NCBI GenBank assembly: GCA_964456985.1
Contig: CAYWDH010000029.1
Coordinates: 1 to 36,750 of the forward strand
Source of the DNA: WJMT01 sp964456985
GTDB taxonomy: Bacteria; Acidobacteriota; Aminicenantia; Aminicenantales; Aminicenantaceae
Direction of reading: 5' to 3'
DNA length: 36,750 bases
Numbering within the stretch: the first letter of the stretch is position 1; each line of letters opens with the position of its first letter. Shown here one piece after another: positions 7,479 to 15,135 of this stretch. The position numbers and the translations under genes were made by a program. The notes below the pieces were generated by a model that saw only the letters and a list, made by a program, of their open reading frames with translations, did no database searches and was not told the origin of the DNA.

Positions 7479-10075
7479 CCTTCAAAAAAAACAACCGTCC
7501 TTCGAAACTGGCGGAATGGATCCTGAGCTGCATCTACCCGGATAAAGGAGAGTTCACTTCTGTAGGTGATTTTCACGAGGAATATCGTGAGGTTTATCAA
7601 TCCGAAGGTTTTTTCAGAGCTCACCTGTGGTACTGGAAGCAAATCATCAAGTCCATCCCAAGCTTTATACAAAATAAAATTTATTGGGGCCTGATCATGA
7701 TCCATAACTATTTGAAAACTGCCTTGAGAAATATGAGAAGAAATAAGTGGCATTCTATTATAAACATATTTGGGCTTTCTGTAGGATTGACCATTTGTAT
7801 GTTTCTTCTGCTTTATGTTCGTTATGAATTGAGCTTCGATTCACACCATAAAGATTCAGGACGTATCTATCGTATCATGATGACAGTTGAAGGGACTACT
7901 TTTAACAATACATATGCTGGTATCGCACCTCTTTTTGCAGACCTTTTCAAAGGAACGCTTCCCCAGATTGAACACATCACATGGACATGGTCGCACAATG
8001 TTGATTCTCAGGTGGAATTCGGGGAAAAAATATTTAAAGAAGAATCCAAACATGTTTTGTCAGTGGATGAAGATTTTCTCAATATTTTTTCAGTAAAATT
8101 TAAGCTCGGGAATCCTAATACCGCCTTGATGGCTCCCAATTCAGCGATTATAACAGCTGAAATAGCAAGAAAATATTTTGACACGGAGAATGCACTTGAT
8201 AAGGTGATTACAATTGACGGGATTGATTATCGGATCACCGGCATTATTGAAGATCCTCCCGGGAATTCGATATTTCAGCAGAAAATAATTAAATCCTGGA
8301 ATGTTCTTGAAGCTCCTTTAGGCCCGTCTGAACAGTCCGCCGGATTTGGCGGATTCTACAGTACTTTTGTTAAATTTAAACCAGGAATCGATATTGAAGA
8401 ATTCAGAAATCAGATAAAGAGCATTATTATCGAGCGGAATAGGGATTATTTAGAAAGTTCGCAGGCGGATGTTGCTGTCACACTTCAACCGCTTCGGGAC
8501 ATTCATTTTCAACCGGATATTCAATTCGATCTTCCGGCAGCTGGGAATGTATTATATATCTATTTATTCGCTGGAATCGCCCTGTTCATCCTGCTCATTA
8601 CTTTGGTTAATTTCATAAACCTGTCAACTGCATGTTCCGCCAATCGCGCCGGTGAAGTGGGCATCCGGAAAACAGTAGGGGCGCAGCGAAGGCAGTTGGT
8701 TGTCCAGTTCATGGGTGAATCCTATTTGACTGTGGCGGTTTCCTATGTCATCGCACTCGTTATGGTGAATCTTCTCATCCCTCAGTTTAATGCCGTCATG
8801 TCAACGAGACTGGAATATTCTGTGCTTTTCCAGAAGGATGTTCTGATGGGATTGATGGCGCTTTTTGTGCTGGAAGGTATGGTCGCAGGCATTTATCCGG
8901 CCTTTTTTCTCTCTTCTTTCAAACCAGCTTCTGTTTTAAGAGGGGGCATGAAAAACAAGATGAAGAGTGGAAATCTGAGAAGAATTCTTGTTATCGTTCA
9001 ATTTTCTGTATCCATCATTCTTATTGTCATCTCAATTGTGTTCAATTTACAGCTTCATTATATGAAGAATAAGCCCCTTGGATTTGAAAAGGAACAGATG
9101 CTGATCGTTGATTTTCAGAGACATAACTACAAATATGATCCTCTTTCCGTAAAGCAGGAATTCCTGAAACATCCCTCGGTGGTGGGAGCATCTTTCTCTT
9201 CGAGTATTCCCGGTAGATGGCTTTATCCTTGGGATGTTTGGCCAACTGGCCAGAGAAAGACCAACACTCACTATATCCATGCCATGGGAGTGGATAAAGA
9301 CTTTTTAGCGCTCTACAAAATTGATCTTGTGGCTGGAGACAAATTCGATACACGTCATGGTCCTCGATCGTGGATACTCAGTGAAAAGGCTCTTCATACA
9401 TTTGGCTGGGATTCCCCAGAAGATGCTTTAAACACGACAATTCTGGACGAATGGGAAGTCATCGGAGTTATGAAAGATTTTCATTTCACCGGACTTCAGA
9501 AGACCATCGAACCTGTCGGTTTTTTTCAGACTCCCTTAGGGTCTTACTTGAGTTTAAAGCTCAATACGAAAAATATCGGAGAAACTCTCGCGTTCATTGA
9601 AAATAAATATCGAGCTTTATTTCCGGGCAAGTATCTTGAATATTTTTTTCTGGACGATGATTTCAACAGACATTACTTGAAGGAAGAGCAGATAAAAAAA
9701 ATATTTAATATCTTCACATTTCTGGGGATATTTATTGCCTGCTTAGGTCTCTTAGCCTTATCAGCATTCATGGCTGAGCAAAAAACCAAGGAAATCGGCA
9801 TCAGAAAGATACTGGGAGCTTCCACAGCGAGTATCACCTATATACTTGCGATTGGGTTTGTGAAATGGGTGGTCATCTCGATAACGATTGCCTTTCCTGT
9901 ATCTTATGTGATTGTAAACAAAGTGCTTCAAAACTTTGCATACAGGATAGATATTAAAATTTGGATGTTCATGATATCTGCTTTGGCTTCACTTGCAATT
10001 GCCTTGCTGACCGTCAGCTATCAGACCATCAAAGCAGCCACCGCTGATCCGGTAAAGAGTTTGCGGTATGAGTAA
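7475..10075 (+). CDS. FtsX/MacB-type ABC transporter permease with N-terminal prefix domain
   Basis: The 866-residue product starts at a TTG (7475) overlapping the padR stop; AGGAAG at 7465-7470 is its ribosome binding site. Residues about 8-66 form a cytoplasmic prefix domain (WILSCIYPDKGEFTSVGDFHEE) like that of the permease prefix domain 2 group. Then comes a MacB-like permease: one span at about 95-117, a large periplasmic MacB_PCD-type domain, a first FtsX domain (signature GEVGIRKTVGAQRRQ near residue 392), a second periplasmic domain, and a second FtsX domain (KEIGIRKILGAS near residue 771), eight spans in all. Such permeases need a separate MacB/LolD-like ATPase; none is encoded in this window. 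The substrate is unknown; export of a lipid, peptide or drug is the family norm. Residue 75 (ATG) would start a version without the prefix. Confidence 0.9.
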   Translation: MTFKKNNRPSKLAEWILSCIYPDKGEFTSVGDFHEEYREVYQSEGFFRAHLWYWKQIIKSIPSFIQNKIYWGLIMIHNYLKTALRNMRRNKWHSIINIFGLSVGLTICMFLLLYVRYELSFDSHHKDSGRIYRIMMTVEGTTFNNTYAGIAPLFADLFKGTLPQIEHITWTWSHNVDSQVEFGEKIFKEESKHVLSVDEDFLNIFSVKFKLGNPNTALMAPNSAIITAEIARKYFDTENALDKVITIDGIDYRITGIIEDPPGNSIFQQKIIKSWNVLEAPLGPSEQSAGFGGFYSTFVKFKPGIDIEEFRNQIKSIIIERNRDYLESSQADVAVTLQPLRDIHFQPDIQFDLPAAGNVLYIYLFAGIALFILLITLVNFINLSTACSANRAGEVGIRKTVGAQRRQLVVQFMGESYLTVAVSYVIALVMVNLLIPQFNAVMSTRLEYSVLFQKDVLMGLMALFVLEGMVAGIYPAFFLSSFKPASVLRGGMKNKMKSGNLRRILVIVQFSVSIILIVISIVFNLQLHYMKNKPLGFEKEQMLIVDFQRHNYKYDPLSVKQEFLKHPSVVGASFSSSIPGRWLYPWDVWPTGQRKTNTHYIHAMGVDKDFLALYKIDLVAGDKFDTRHGPRSWILSEKALHTFGWDSPEDALNTTILDEWEVIGVMKDFHFTGLQKTIEPVGFFQTPLGSYLSLKLNTKNIGETLAFIENKYRALFPGKYLEYFFLDDDFNRHYLKEEQIKKIFNIFTFLGIFIACLGLLALSAFMAEQKTKEIGIRKILGASTASITYILAIGFVKWVVISITIAFPVSYVIVNKVLQNFAYRIDIKIWMFMISALASLAIALLTVSYQTIKAATADPVKSLRYE

Positions 10076-10247
10076 AACGATTCTCGGCTGTGTTCTTTTG
10101 TGTCCCTTTTCTGCGTGGGGGGAACTTATAAGGATCGCAAGAAAGGATTCATCACAGGAAGTGAGGAAGCAAGCTATCTTCTGGCTGGGACAAAAAGATT
10201 CTGATGAGGCCTTGAAATTCTTTGAAGAGATTTTGCTGAAGAAATAG
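10068..10247 (+). CDS. 59-codon frame: signal-like leader fused to a single HEAT-repeat tail (mini-protein or gene remnant)
   Basis: An ATG at 10068 overlaps the permease stop codon by eight bases and opens an uninterrupted frame to TAG at 10245-10247. The first 18 residues (MSKTILGCVLLCPFSAWG) look like a short signal peptide. Residues 19-59 are almost identical to the tail of the HEAT protein at 5765-6895: ELIRIARKDSSQEVRKQ matches an internal repeat there and AIFWLGQKDSDEALKFFEE matches its last repeat, as if one two-repeat unit had been deleted between them. The ribosome binding site is weak (AAAGAG at 10054-10059). It is either the decayed 3' end of a duplicated HEAT gene that happens to be open, or a translated, exported mini-protein coupled to the permease. 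Confidence 0.5.
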   Translation: MSKTILGCVLLCPFSAWGELIRIARKDSSQEVRKQAIFWLGQKDSDEALKFFEEILLKK

Positions 10248-10335
10248 GAAAAAAACGGAAGAAAAAAATCGCAGCATTCGTCTAATAATATAATATTAAA
10301 TTCAACCATCTAATATTTGGCTGAAAAGGACTTAT

Positions 10336-12462
10336 ATGATTAAGAGATTTAAGCTTCTTATATCAGTCTTTGTAATATCCCTTCTTCAAATACCCGCTCT
10401 CAGAGCATACCCGGAAGAAAATAAAACTCCATGGAACGTTCTTGTTATCACCATTGACACACTGAGATCTGATAGGCTTAGCTGTTACTCCCCTGAGGCC
10501 CCCCTCACTCCTCATATAGACAGTTTAGCAGAAAAGGGAGTTCTTTTCACCAGAGCTTTTGCTCACACTACTTTAACGCTTCCTTCTCATACCAATATAT
10601 TCTTGGGAACAATTCCCTTAACTCATGGGGTCCACACTAACGCCACATCTGTGGTTAAAGACCGTTTTGTGACAATGGCGGAATTTTTCAAAACAGCTGG
10701 TTTCCAGACCGGAGCCTTTATTGGCGGTTCTACTCTGGATTCCCGGTTCGGTCTTGACAAGGGATTTGATGTGTATGATGACGATTTTAAGATCAGAGGG
10801 GCAATGAAATTTTTTGAAGCTGAACGCTCGGCAGAGGTCGTTGTCGGCAGAGCCATAGGCTGGCTTCAGAAAGCTCAGCCGCCCTGGTTCCTTTGGGTGC
10901 ATCTTTTTGATCCTCATTTTCCGTATGAACCTCCTGAACCGTTCCGAACTGAATATTCTCAAAGTCTTTATGATGGAGAAGTGGTGAATGTAGATTCCAA
11001 AGTGGGTCTGCTTTTAGAATACCTGGAAAAAATTAAACAAGACAAGTCCACCATCATTGTGCTGAGCTCAGACCATGGAGAATCCTTAGGAGATCATGGA
11101 GAGATGACCCATGGGATCATGGCCTATAATCCCACCCTCTGGATTCCTCTCATAATCTCATCTCCAGGATTAAAGCCCAGACAGGTCTCTCAGGTTGTTT
11201 CTCATATCGATATTTTCCCCACTCTATGTGAACTCTTGGATCTGGAAATACCATCTTTTCTCCAAGGTTTATCTTTGGTGCCTGCAATAAAAGGGAAAAA
11301 GCTGCCCCCTCGCCGGATTTATTTTGAATCCCTTTATCCCTATTATGAAATGGGATGGGCTCCTTTAACCGGTTATATTGAAGATTCAAAAAAATTTATT
11401 GATTCTCCGATTCCTGAACTCTATGACCTCCATAAAGATTTTGGGGAAAGTCACAATCTGATTCAGCCCATAAATGCAGGTACTTACCAGGAAAATCTAT
11501 CAGAGCTGATAAAATCTTTTTCCAACCAGAGTGGAAACAAAGAGAATACCCAGATTAATCCCGATCTAATGGAAAAACTCCGGAGCCTGGGATATATATC
11601 TTCTAAATCAAGGATCGGGAATCAGCGATTCGATCCCCATCAAGATGCAAAAACATTGCTGCCTATCTACAACCAAGTCATTTCTATTTACAGCCAGCGG
11701 GGAAAAAACCCTATTGAACAAAGTATCGCTAAGTTGGAACATATAATCCAAACCCCCAACTGCATTGATCAGGCCTATAATTATCTTTCCAAAATACACT
11801 TTGAGTCAGGGAGGCTCATGAAAGCTCTGGAAGTACTGAAAGCAGGATTGGAGCGGTTCCCGGACAGTTATGAGACTTTCCAGCTCTATTCCAGCTATCT
11901 GCTGGAAGCTGAAGAGAATACCACCTTGATTCAACTTCTTGAAAACCATGAATCCATCAATAAGGAAAATGATCCTTATATTTGGCTTCAATTAGGGATC
12001 GCTTATTTAAGAAACCATCAGCAGCAAAAAGCCATTGCTGCCTTAGAAAAAGCCATTGCTATTGATGATGAGTATGTTGATGCTTATAAAAACCTTGGTG
12101 CCTTGCATCTATCTCGCTGGCTTACTCAAAATAATCAAGAAGACTATAATAGAGCCGTTGAACTCTTTAACCAAATCATTAAAATCGATCCTGAAAATTC
12201 TGATGCTTATACCAGCCGAGGCGTAGCCTACGTTCAGTGGGGCCGAATAGAATCAGCCATCAAATCATGGGAACAGGCAGTGCTGCTGTCCCCTGATGCT
12301 GGGAAAACATATTATTATCTCGGGCTTGCCTATCTTTCTAAAGGAGACAAAGCAAAAGCCTATATAAACTTTTCTAAGTACAAAGATAAATATTACAGTG
12401 TTCTTTCCAAAGAAGATCAGGAAAAACTGGACAGTTTGATCAAAACAGTCCGGGATAATTAG
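10336..12462 (+). CDS. Sulfatase-fold (alkaline phosphatase superfamily) hydrolase with C-terminal TPR domain
   Basis: The 708-residue product has a signal peptide (1-24), then a sulfatase-like domain to about residue 400, then TPRs (about 460-700; for example WLQLGIAYLRNHQQQKAIAALEKA). Metal-ligand motifs are present: ITID41TLRSD near the N terminus and SSD246H247G further on. At the nucleophile position the sulfatase C/S-x-P-S-R signature reads T81-L-P-S-H. Thr81 cannot become formylglycine, so classical sulfatase activity is unlikely; a Thr nucleophile is used by related phosphodiesterases and phosphotransferases. The substrate is unknown. AAAAGGA precedes the ATG by 5 bases. The stop codon is one base from the stop of the convergent ECF ATPase gene. 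Confidence 0.83.
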   Translation: MIKRFKLLISVFVISLLQIPALRAYPEENKTPWNVLVITIDTLRSDRLSCYSPEAPLTPHIDSLAEKGVLFTRAFAHTTLTLPSHTNIFLGTIPLTHGVHTNATSVVKDRFVTMAEFFKTAGFQTGAFIGGSTLDSRFGLDKGFDVYDDDFKIRGAMKFFEAERSAEVVVGRAIGWLQKAQPPWFLWVHLFDPHFPYEPPEPFRTEYSQSLYDGEVVNVDSKVGLLLEYLEKIKQDKSTIIVLSSDHGESLGDHGEMTHGIMAYNPTLWIPLIISSPGLKPRQVSQVVSHIDIFPTLCELLDLEIPSFLQGLSLVPAIKGKKLPPRRIYFESLYPYYEMGWAPLTGYIEDSKKFIDSPIPELYDLHKDFGESHNLIQPINAGTYQENLSELIKSFSNQSGNKENTQINPDLMEKLRSLGYISSKSRIGNQRFDPHQDAKTLLPIYNQVISIYSQRGKNPIEQSIAKLEHIIQTPNCIDQAYNYLSKIHFESGRLMKALEVLKAGLERFPDSYETFQLYSSYLLEAEENTTLIQLLENHESINKENDPYIWLQLGIAYLRNHQQQKAIAALEKAIAIDDEYVDAYKNLGALHLSRWLTQNNQEDYNRAVELFNQIIKIDPENSDAYTSRGVAYVQWGRIESAIKSWEQAVLLSPDAGKTYYYLGLAYLSKGDKAKAYINFSKYKDKYYSVLSKEDQEKLDSLIKTVRDN

Positions 12463-12463
12463 C

Positions 12464-13192
12464 TCAGATTCGGAGTTGGGAGGGGACTTCCAGATTATTT
12501 GCCTCCAGGAGTTCTTTATCCTGCAGGATATTCTCAGCATTACCTTGAGCCACTATGCGGCCCTTATTCATCAACATGATTCTAGTGCAGAGATCATAAA
12601 TGGAATCCATATCATGAGAAGCTATGATTTTCGTTTTATTTATTTTTTTAAGTGTGTGGATAAAGGATTTTTTTGAACCTGGATCCAGATTGGCGGTGGG
12701 CTCGTCCAGTACTATGATTTGAGGTTCCAGAACCAGTACTGTAGCAAGGGAAACTTTTTTTTTCTCTCCCAGACTCAGATGGGAGGGATTTTTAGTTTTA
12801 TATCCAGTAAGCCCCAATTGCGAGAGAGCGCTTGTGACTTTTTCCTTGATTTTTTCTTTTTCCATGCCCAGATTCAATGGTCCGAAAGCAACGTCATCAA
12901 AAACAGTGGGCATGAAAAGCTGGTCATTAGGGTCTTGAAACACCAAACCGACTTTTCTTCTGATTTTTTTGATGTTTTGTTTTCCGATGACTTCCCCGAA
13001 GATTCTGACTGCTCCATCTTTTTTCAGCACTCCGTTCAGATGCAGAAGCAGAGTGGACTTGCCTGCTCCATTAGGCCCGATGATTCCCAGGCTTTCTCCT
13101 TCTTCTAAAGAAAAATTGATATTTTCCAGAGCCTTTGTCTCATCCGGATAGGAGAAGCTCAGGCCGGTGATTTGAACCGCCATTTTTTTCAC
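12464..13192 (-). CDS. Energy-coupling factor transporter ATPase (EcfA/CbiO type)
   Basis: The 242-residue ATPase has Walker A (GPNGAGKST), the Q-loop in FQDPNDQLF (the DPxxQ form typical of EcfA/CbiO), signature LSLGEKKKVSLA, Walker B IIVLDEPT, D-loop ANLDP and H-loop ASHD. I start it at the GTG at 13192, because the GTG overlaps the TGA of the upstream ecfT gene (GTGA) and GGGAG lies seven bases before it; the frame is open further upstream to an ATG at 13222, but that would bury the start in ecfT. Only one ATPase gene is present, so the transporter probably uses a homodimer. It is the last gene of the S-methyltransferase-T-A cassette and energises uptake through the T and S subunits. Confidence 0.92.
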   Translation of the reverse strand: MKKMAVQITGLSFSYPDETKALENINFSLEEGESLGIIGPNGAGKSTLLLHLNGVLKKDGAVRIFGEVIGKQNIKKIRRKVGLVFQDPNDQLFMPTVFDDVAFGPLNLGMEKEKIKEKVTSALSQLGLTGYKTKNPSHLSLGEKKKVSLATVLVLEPQIIVLDEPTANLDPGSKKSFIHTLKKINKTKIIASHDMDSIYDLCTRIMLMNKGRIVAQGNAENILQDKELLEANNLEVPSQLRI

Positions 13193-13917
13193 AGTACCAC
13201 TCCCACAGCTATAAGGTAACACAGGAAAACGGAACAGAATATCCAGTCTTTTTTGTTTGTTTTAAAAAGAGTCAAGGTCTGGATTTTTCTGTCAAATCCT
13301 CTTGAGAGCATGGCCGCATATATCTTTTCTGTTCTCTCAAAAGCCCTTGAAAAGAGTTGGGACATCATAGGGACCAAAGTCCTGATCTTATTTTTAAGGT
13401 TCTGTTTTTGGAATGTTCTTGATTTTCTCGCTAACCTCATCCTTTCCTCTTCCCCGGAAAAGAGGGAAATGTATCTGTAGGCAAATATCAAAACAGAGGT
13501 TATGATGGGAGGAGTCTTTAAAAGCTCGAGTCCTTTGATCAGATGGAGGATTCCGGCCCAAAGGACAAGAAAGCCTATACAGAGGAAAATAAGTATTGAT
13601 TTCACAGACAGGTTCCACAGGATATTCAGTTTTTCTAAAGATGGTTGGCTTCCAAAAACAAAGACCGTTATTCCAAGAAAGAACAGAAGCGGCAAAAGGA
13701 TCAAAAGCCTGGGGATGAGCTTTTTTATATGGATTCCGAATGCGATGAAAAAAGTTGTGAGTGTTAGGAAATATACAAGGAATTTGAGATAAGCTGAGTG
13801 AGGAGTGAATCCGATAACCAGAACGAATGCGGTCATAGAGATAATTTTAATCCTGGGATCCAGATCCCGTATGGATGAAGAGTCGTGATCAGTCATTTTG
13901 GATCTGATAGGATTCAT
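13189..13917 (-). CDS. Energy-coupling factor transporter transmembrane subunit (EcfT/CbiQ type)
   Basis: The 242-residue membrane protein has a LDPRIKI entry motif at residues 19-25 (conserved DPR at the start of the family), four to five hydrophobic spans, and the two coupling-helix motifs of the family: RMRLARKSR around residue 160 and AMLSRGFD around residue 205 (A-x-x-x-R-G). These arginine-containing helices contact the ATPases. The ATG overlaps the TGA of the methyltransferase gene (ATGA), and its own TGA overlaps the GTG of the ATPase gene, so three genes are coupled by 4-base overlaps. No strong ribosome binding site is visible, which is consistent with coupling. Confidence 0.9.
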   Translation of the reverse strand: MNPIRSKMTDHDSSSIRDLDPRIKIISMTAFVLVIGFTPHSAYLKFLVYFLTLTTFFIAFGIHIKKLIPRLLILLPLLFFLGITVFVFGSQPSLEKLNILWNLSVKSILIFLCIGFLVLWAGILHLIKGLELLKTPPIITSVLIFAYRYISLFSGEEERMRLARKSRTFQKQNLKNKIRTLVPMMSQLFSRAFERTEKIYAAMLSRGFDRKIQTLTLFKTNKKDWIFCSVFLCYLIAVGVVL

Positions 13918-14507
13918 GCGTCAGCTCTGGCTATATAAAGAGAGGGTTGGTCTGTGATGGAAAGATTTCGAAAGCCTGCATTAATAAACAGCGCCTCCAT
14001 TTTTTTTTCATCCGGGAGCAGGTCCTGTGTCACTGGCCCTTTTACTTTTTTATGAAATTTATTGAGCTGCTCACGGCTCATTGTGTGCGCGACAATAAGA
14101 GATTTGTTTGGTTTCAATATCCTTTTAAACTCTCTTAATGTTATTTGTTTATCCGGGACGTGGGGAAGAAGGGCAAAACAGATCACCGCATCAAATGAGT
14201 TTTCTTTAAAAGGGATATACCGGGCATCAGATTGGACGAAAAAGATTTCTGAATGCCGGTATTTTCCTTTGGCAATATCCAGCATTTTTTTGGCAAAATC
14301 CATTTCCACGACTTGCCCTGAGCTGCCAGCTGATTTTTTCAGGTAAGGGATGAGCCTTCCGGTGCCGCAGCCGGCATCAAGGACTCTATCTCCGGCATTG
14401 ATTGTAAAGTGCGGGATCAACCGGCTGAGTTTGTCTTTTTCTTTTTCCTGCCGGTGTTCGAGCTCCCAGTTTTGGGCGGCTTTATTAAAAAAAGTCCTTC
14501 GGTCCAT
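13914..14507 (-). CDS. Class I SAM-dependent methyltransferase embedded in the ECF cassette
   Basis: The 197-residue product is a Methyltransf_11/25-type Rossmann methyltransferase. Motif I is VLDAGCGTGRL (about residues 42-52), the acidic residue after beta-2 is in VEMD, and motif IV is FDAVICFALLPHV. The C-terminal part (PVTQDLLPDEKKMEALFINAGF) is shared by many small-molecule methyltransferases. GGAG upstream of the ATG overlaps the S-component stop, six bases away; the 3' end overlaps ecfT. Its position between the S and T genes suggests that it modifies the transported compound or a derivative, but the sequence does not reveal the substrate. Confidence 0.88.
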   Translation of the reverse strand: MDRRTFFNKAAQNWELEHRQEKEKDKLSRLIPHFTINAGDRVLDAGCGTGRLIPYLKKSAGSSGQVVEMDFAKKMLDIAKGKYRHSEIFFVQSDARYIPFKENSFDAVICFALLPHVPDKQITLREFKRILKPNKSLIVAHTMSREQLNKFHKKVKGPVTQDLLPDEKKMEALFINAGFRNLSITDQPSLYIARADA

Positions 14508-14513
14508 ATCATT

Positions 14514-15035
14514 TCACTCCATGAGAGCGATAGTGGCCATGCGCTTTTTCATTTTGTTGATGAGAGGAGGGATTACCAGCATAATGAGAACGATTCCGGG
14601 AAGGCCCCGGATAAAAGAGGCCCATCCCAATACATTTTCCGGAAGGTCAAGCCATTTTGATACTGCAATAACGGCTATGAGGAGCACCACTCTGTCGGCA
14701 GACAGAGTGATGATGAGAGTCAGATATGAGTTGAGCCTGTATTTCTGGTAAAGGAGGGATGGAATTCCTGCCAGGATCAGCCCTTCGGCCATCATAATGA
14801 AAGCAGTGGGAGGAAAAAAGGGAGGCATGCCTGTTAAAAGAGCTGAGAGAAGTGGAGAGGTTATCCCTACCACCAGCGCCACCGGAGGAGCGATTAGAAA
14901 GCCGGCAGCAATGATCGGGAAAAACATGGGGAGGAAAGCACTTCCTAGTCCAACGGCATGGAAGAGAATAGGGATCACAAGGGCCAGTGCTAAAAACAGG
15001 CCTCCCAGCACGACATCTCGTCCGTGATAGCTCAT
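14514..15035 (-). CDS. ECF transporter substrate-binding (S) component
   Basis: The 173-residue protein is almost entirely hydrophobic with about six spans, the size and layout of ECF S components. The segment HAVGLGSAFLPMFFPIIAAGF resembles the LPMHxPVLLAG loop of the ECF_trnsprt (PF12822-like) group, with Phe in place of the usual His. Spans 1-3 contain small residues (GLFLALAL, AAGFLIAPP, GITSPLLSALLTG) as needed for contact with the T subunit. The substrate cannot be read from sequence; vitamins, cofactors and metals are typical. The gene opens the minus-strand cassette, with a promoter-like sequence and a palindrome just upstream. Confidence 0.82.
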   Translation of the reverse strand: MSYHGRDVVLGGLFLALALVIPILFHAVGLGSAFLPMFFPIIAAGFLIAPPVALVVGITSPLLSALLTGMPPFFPPTAFIMMAEGLILAGIPSLLYQKYRLNSYLTLIITLSADRVVLLIAVIAVSKWLDLPENVLGWASFIRGLPGIVLIMLVIPPLINKMKKRMATIALME

Positions 15036-15053
15036 GGTGTTATTTTTTTAGAT

Positions 15054-15081
15054 ATAGTAACATTTTGACTATTAAAGTCAA
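15054..15081 (-). promoter_or_regulatory. Candidate promoter with palindromic operator for the ECF cassette
   Basis: On the plus strand TTGACT (15065-15070), ATTAA and AGTCAA (15076-15081) form a perfect inverted repeat. Read on the minus strand the distal arm is TTGACT, a good -35 box; 16 bases further lies TACTAT (complement of 15054-15059) as -10. Initiation would be close to 15047, about 12 bases before the ATG at 15035. A repressor bound to the palindrome would cover the -35 box. Confidence 0.4.
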
Positions 15082-15135
15082 TGATTTCTTTATTTTTTTC
15101 GTATTTTTCCTCTAGGAGCAACTGTCTTACTTTTT

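Noticed and set aside
14350..14751. Plus-strand frame of 133 codons across the methyltransferase and S-component genes
   Set aside because: It lies antisense to two well-supported genes, has no ribosome binding site and no family features.
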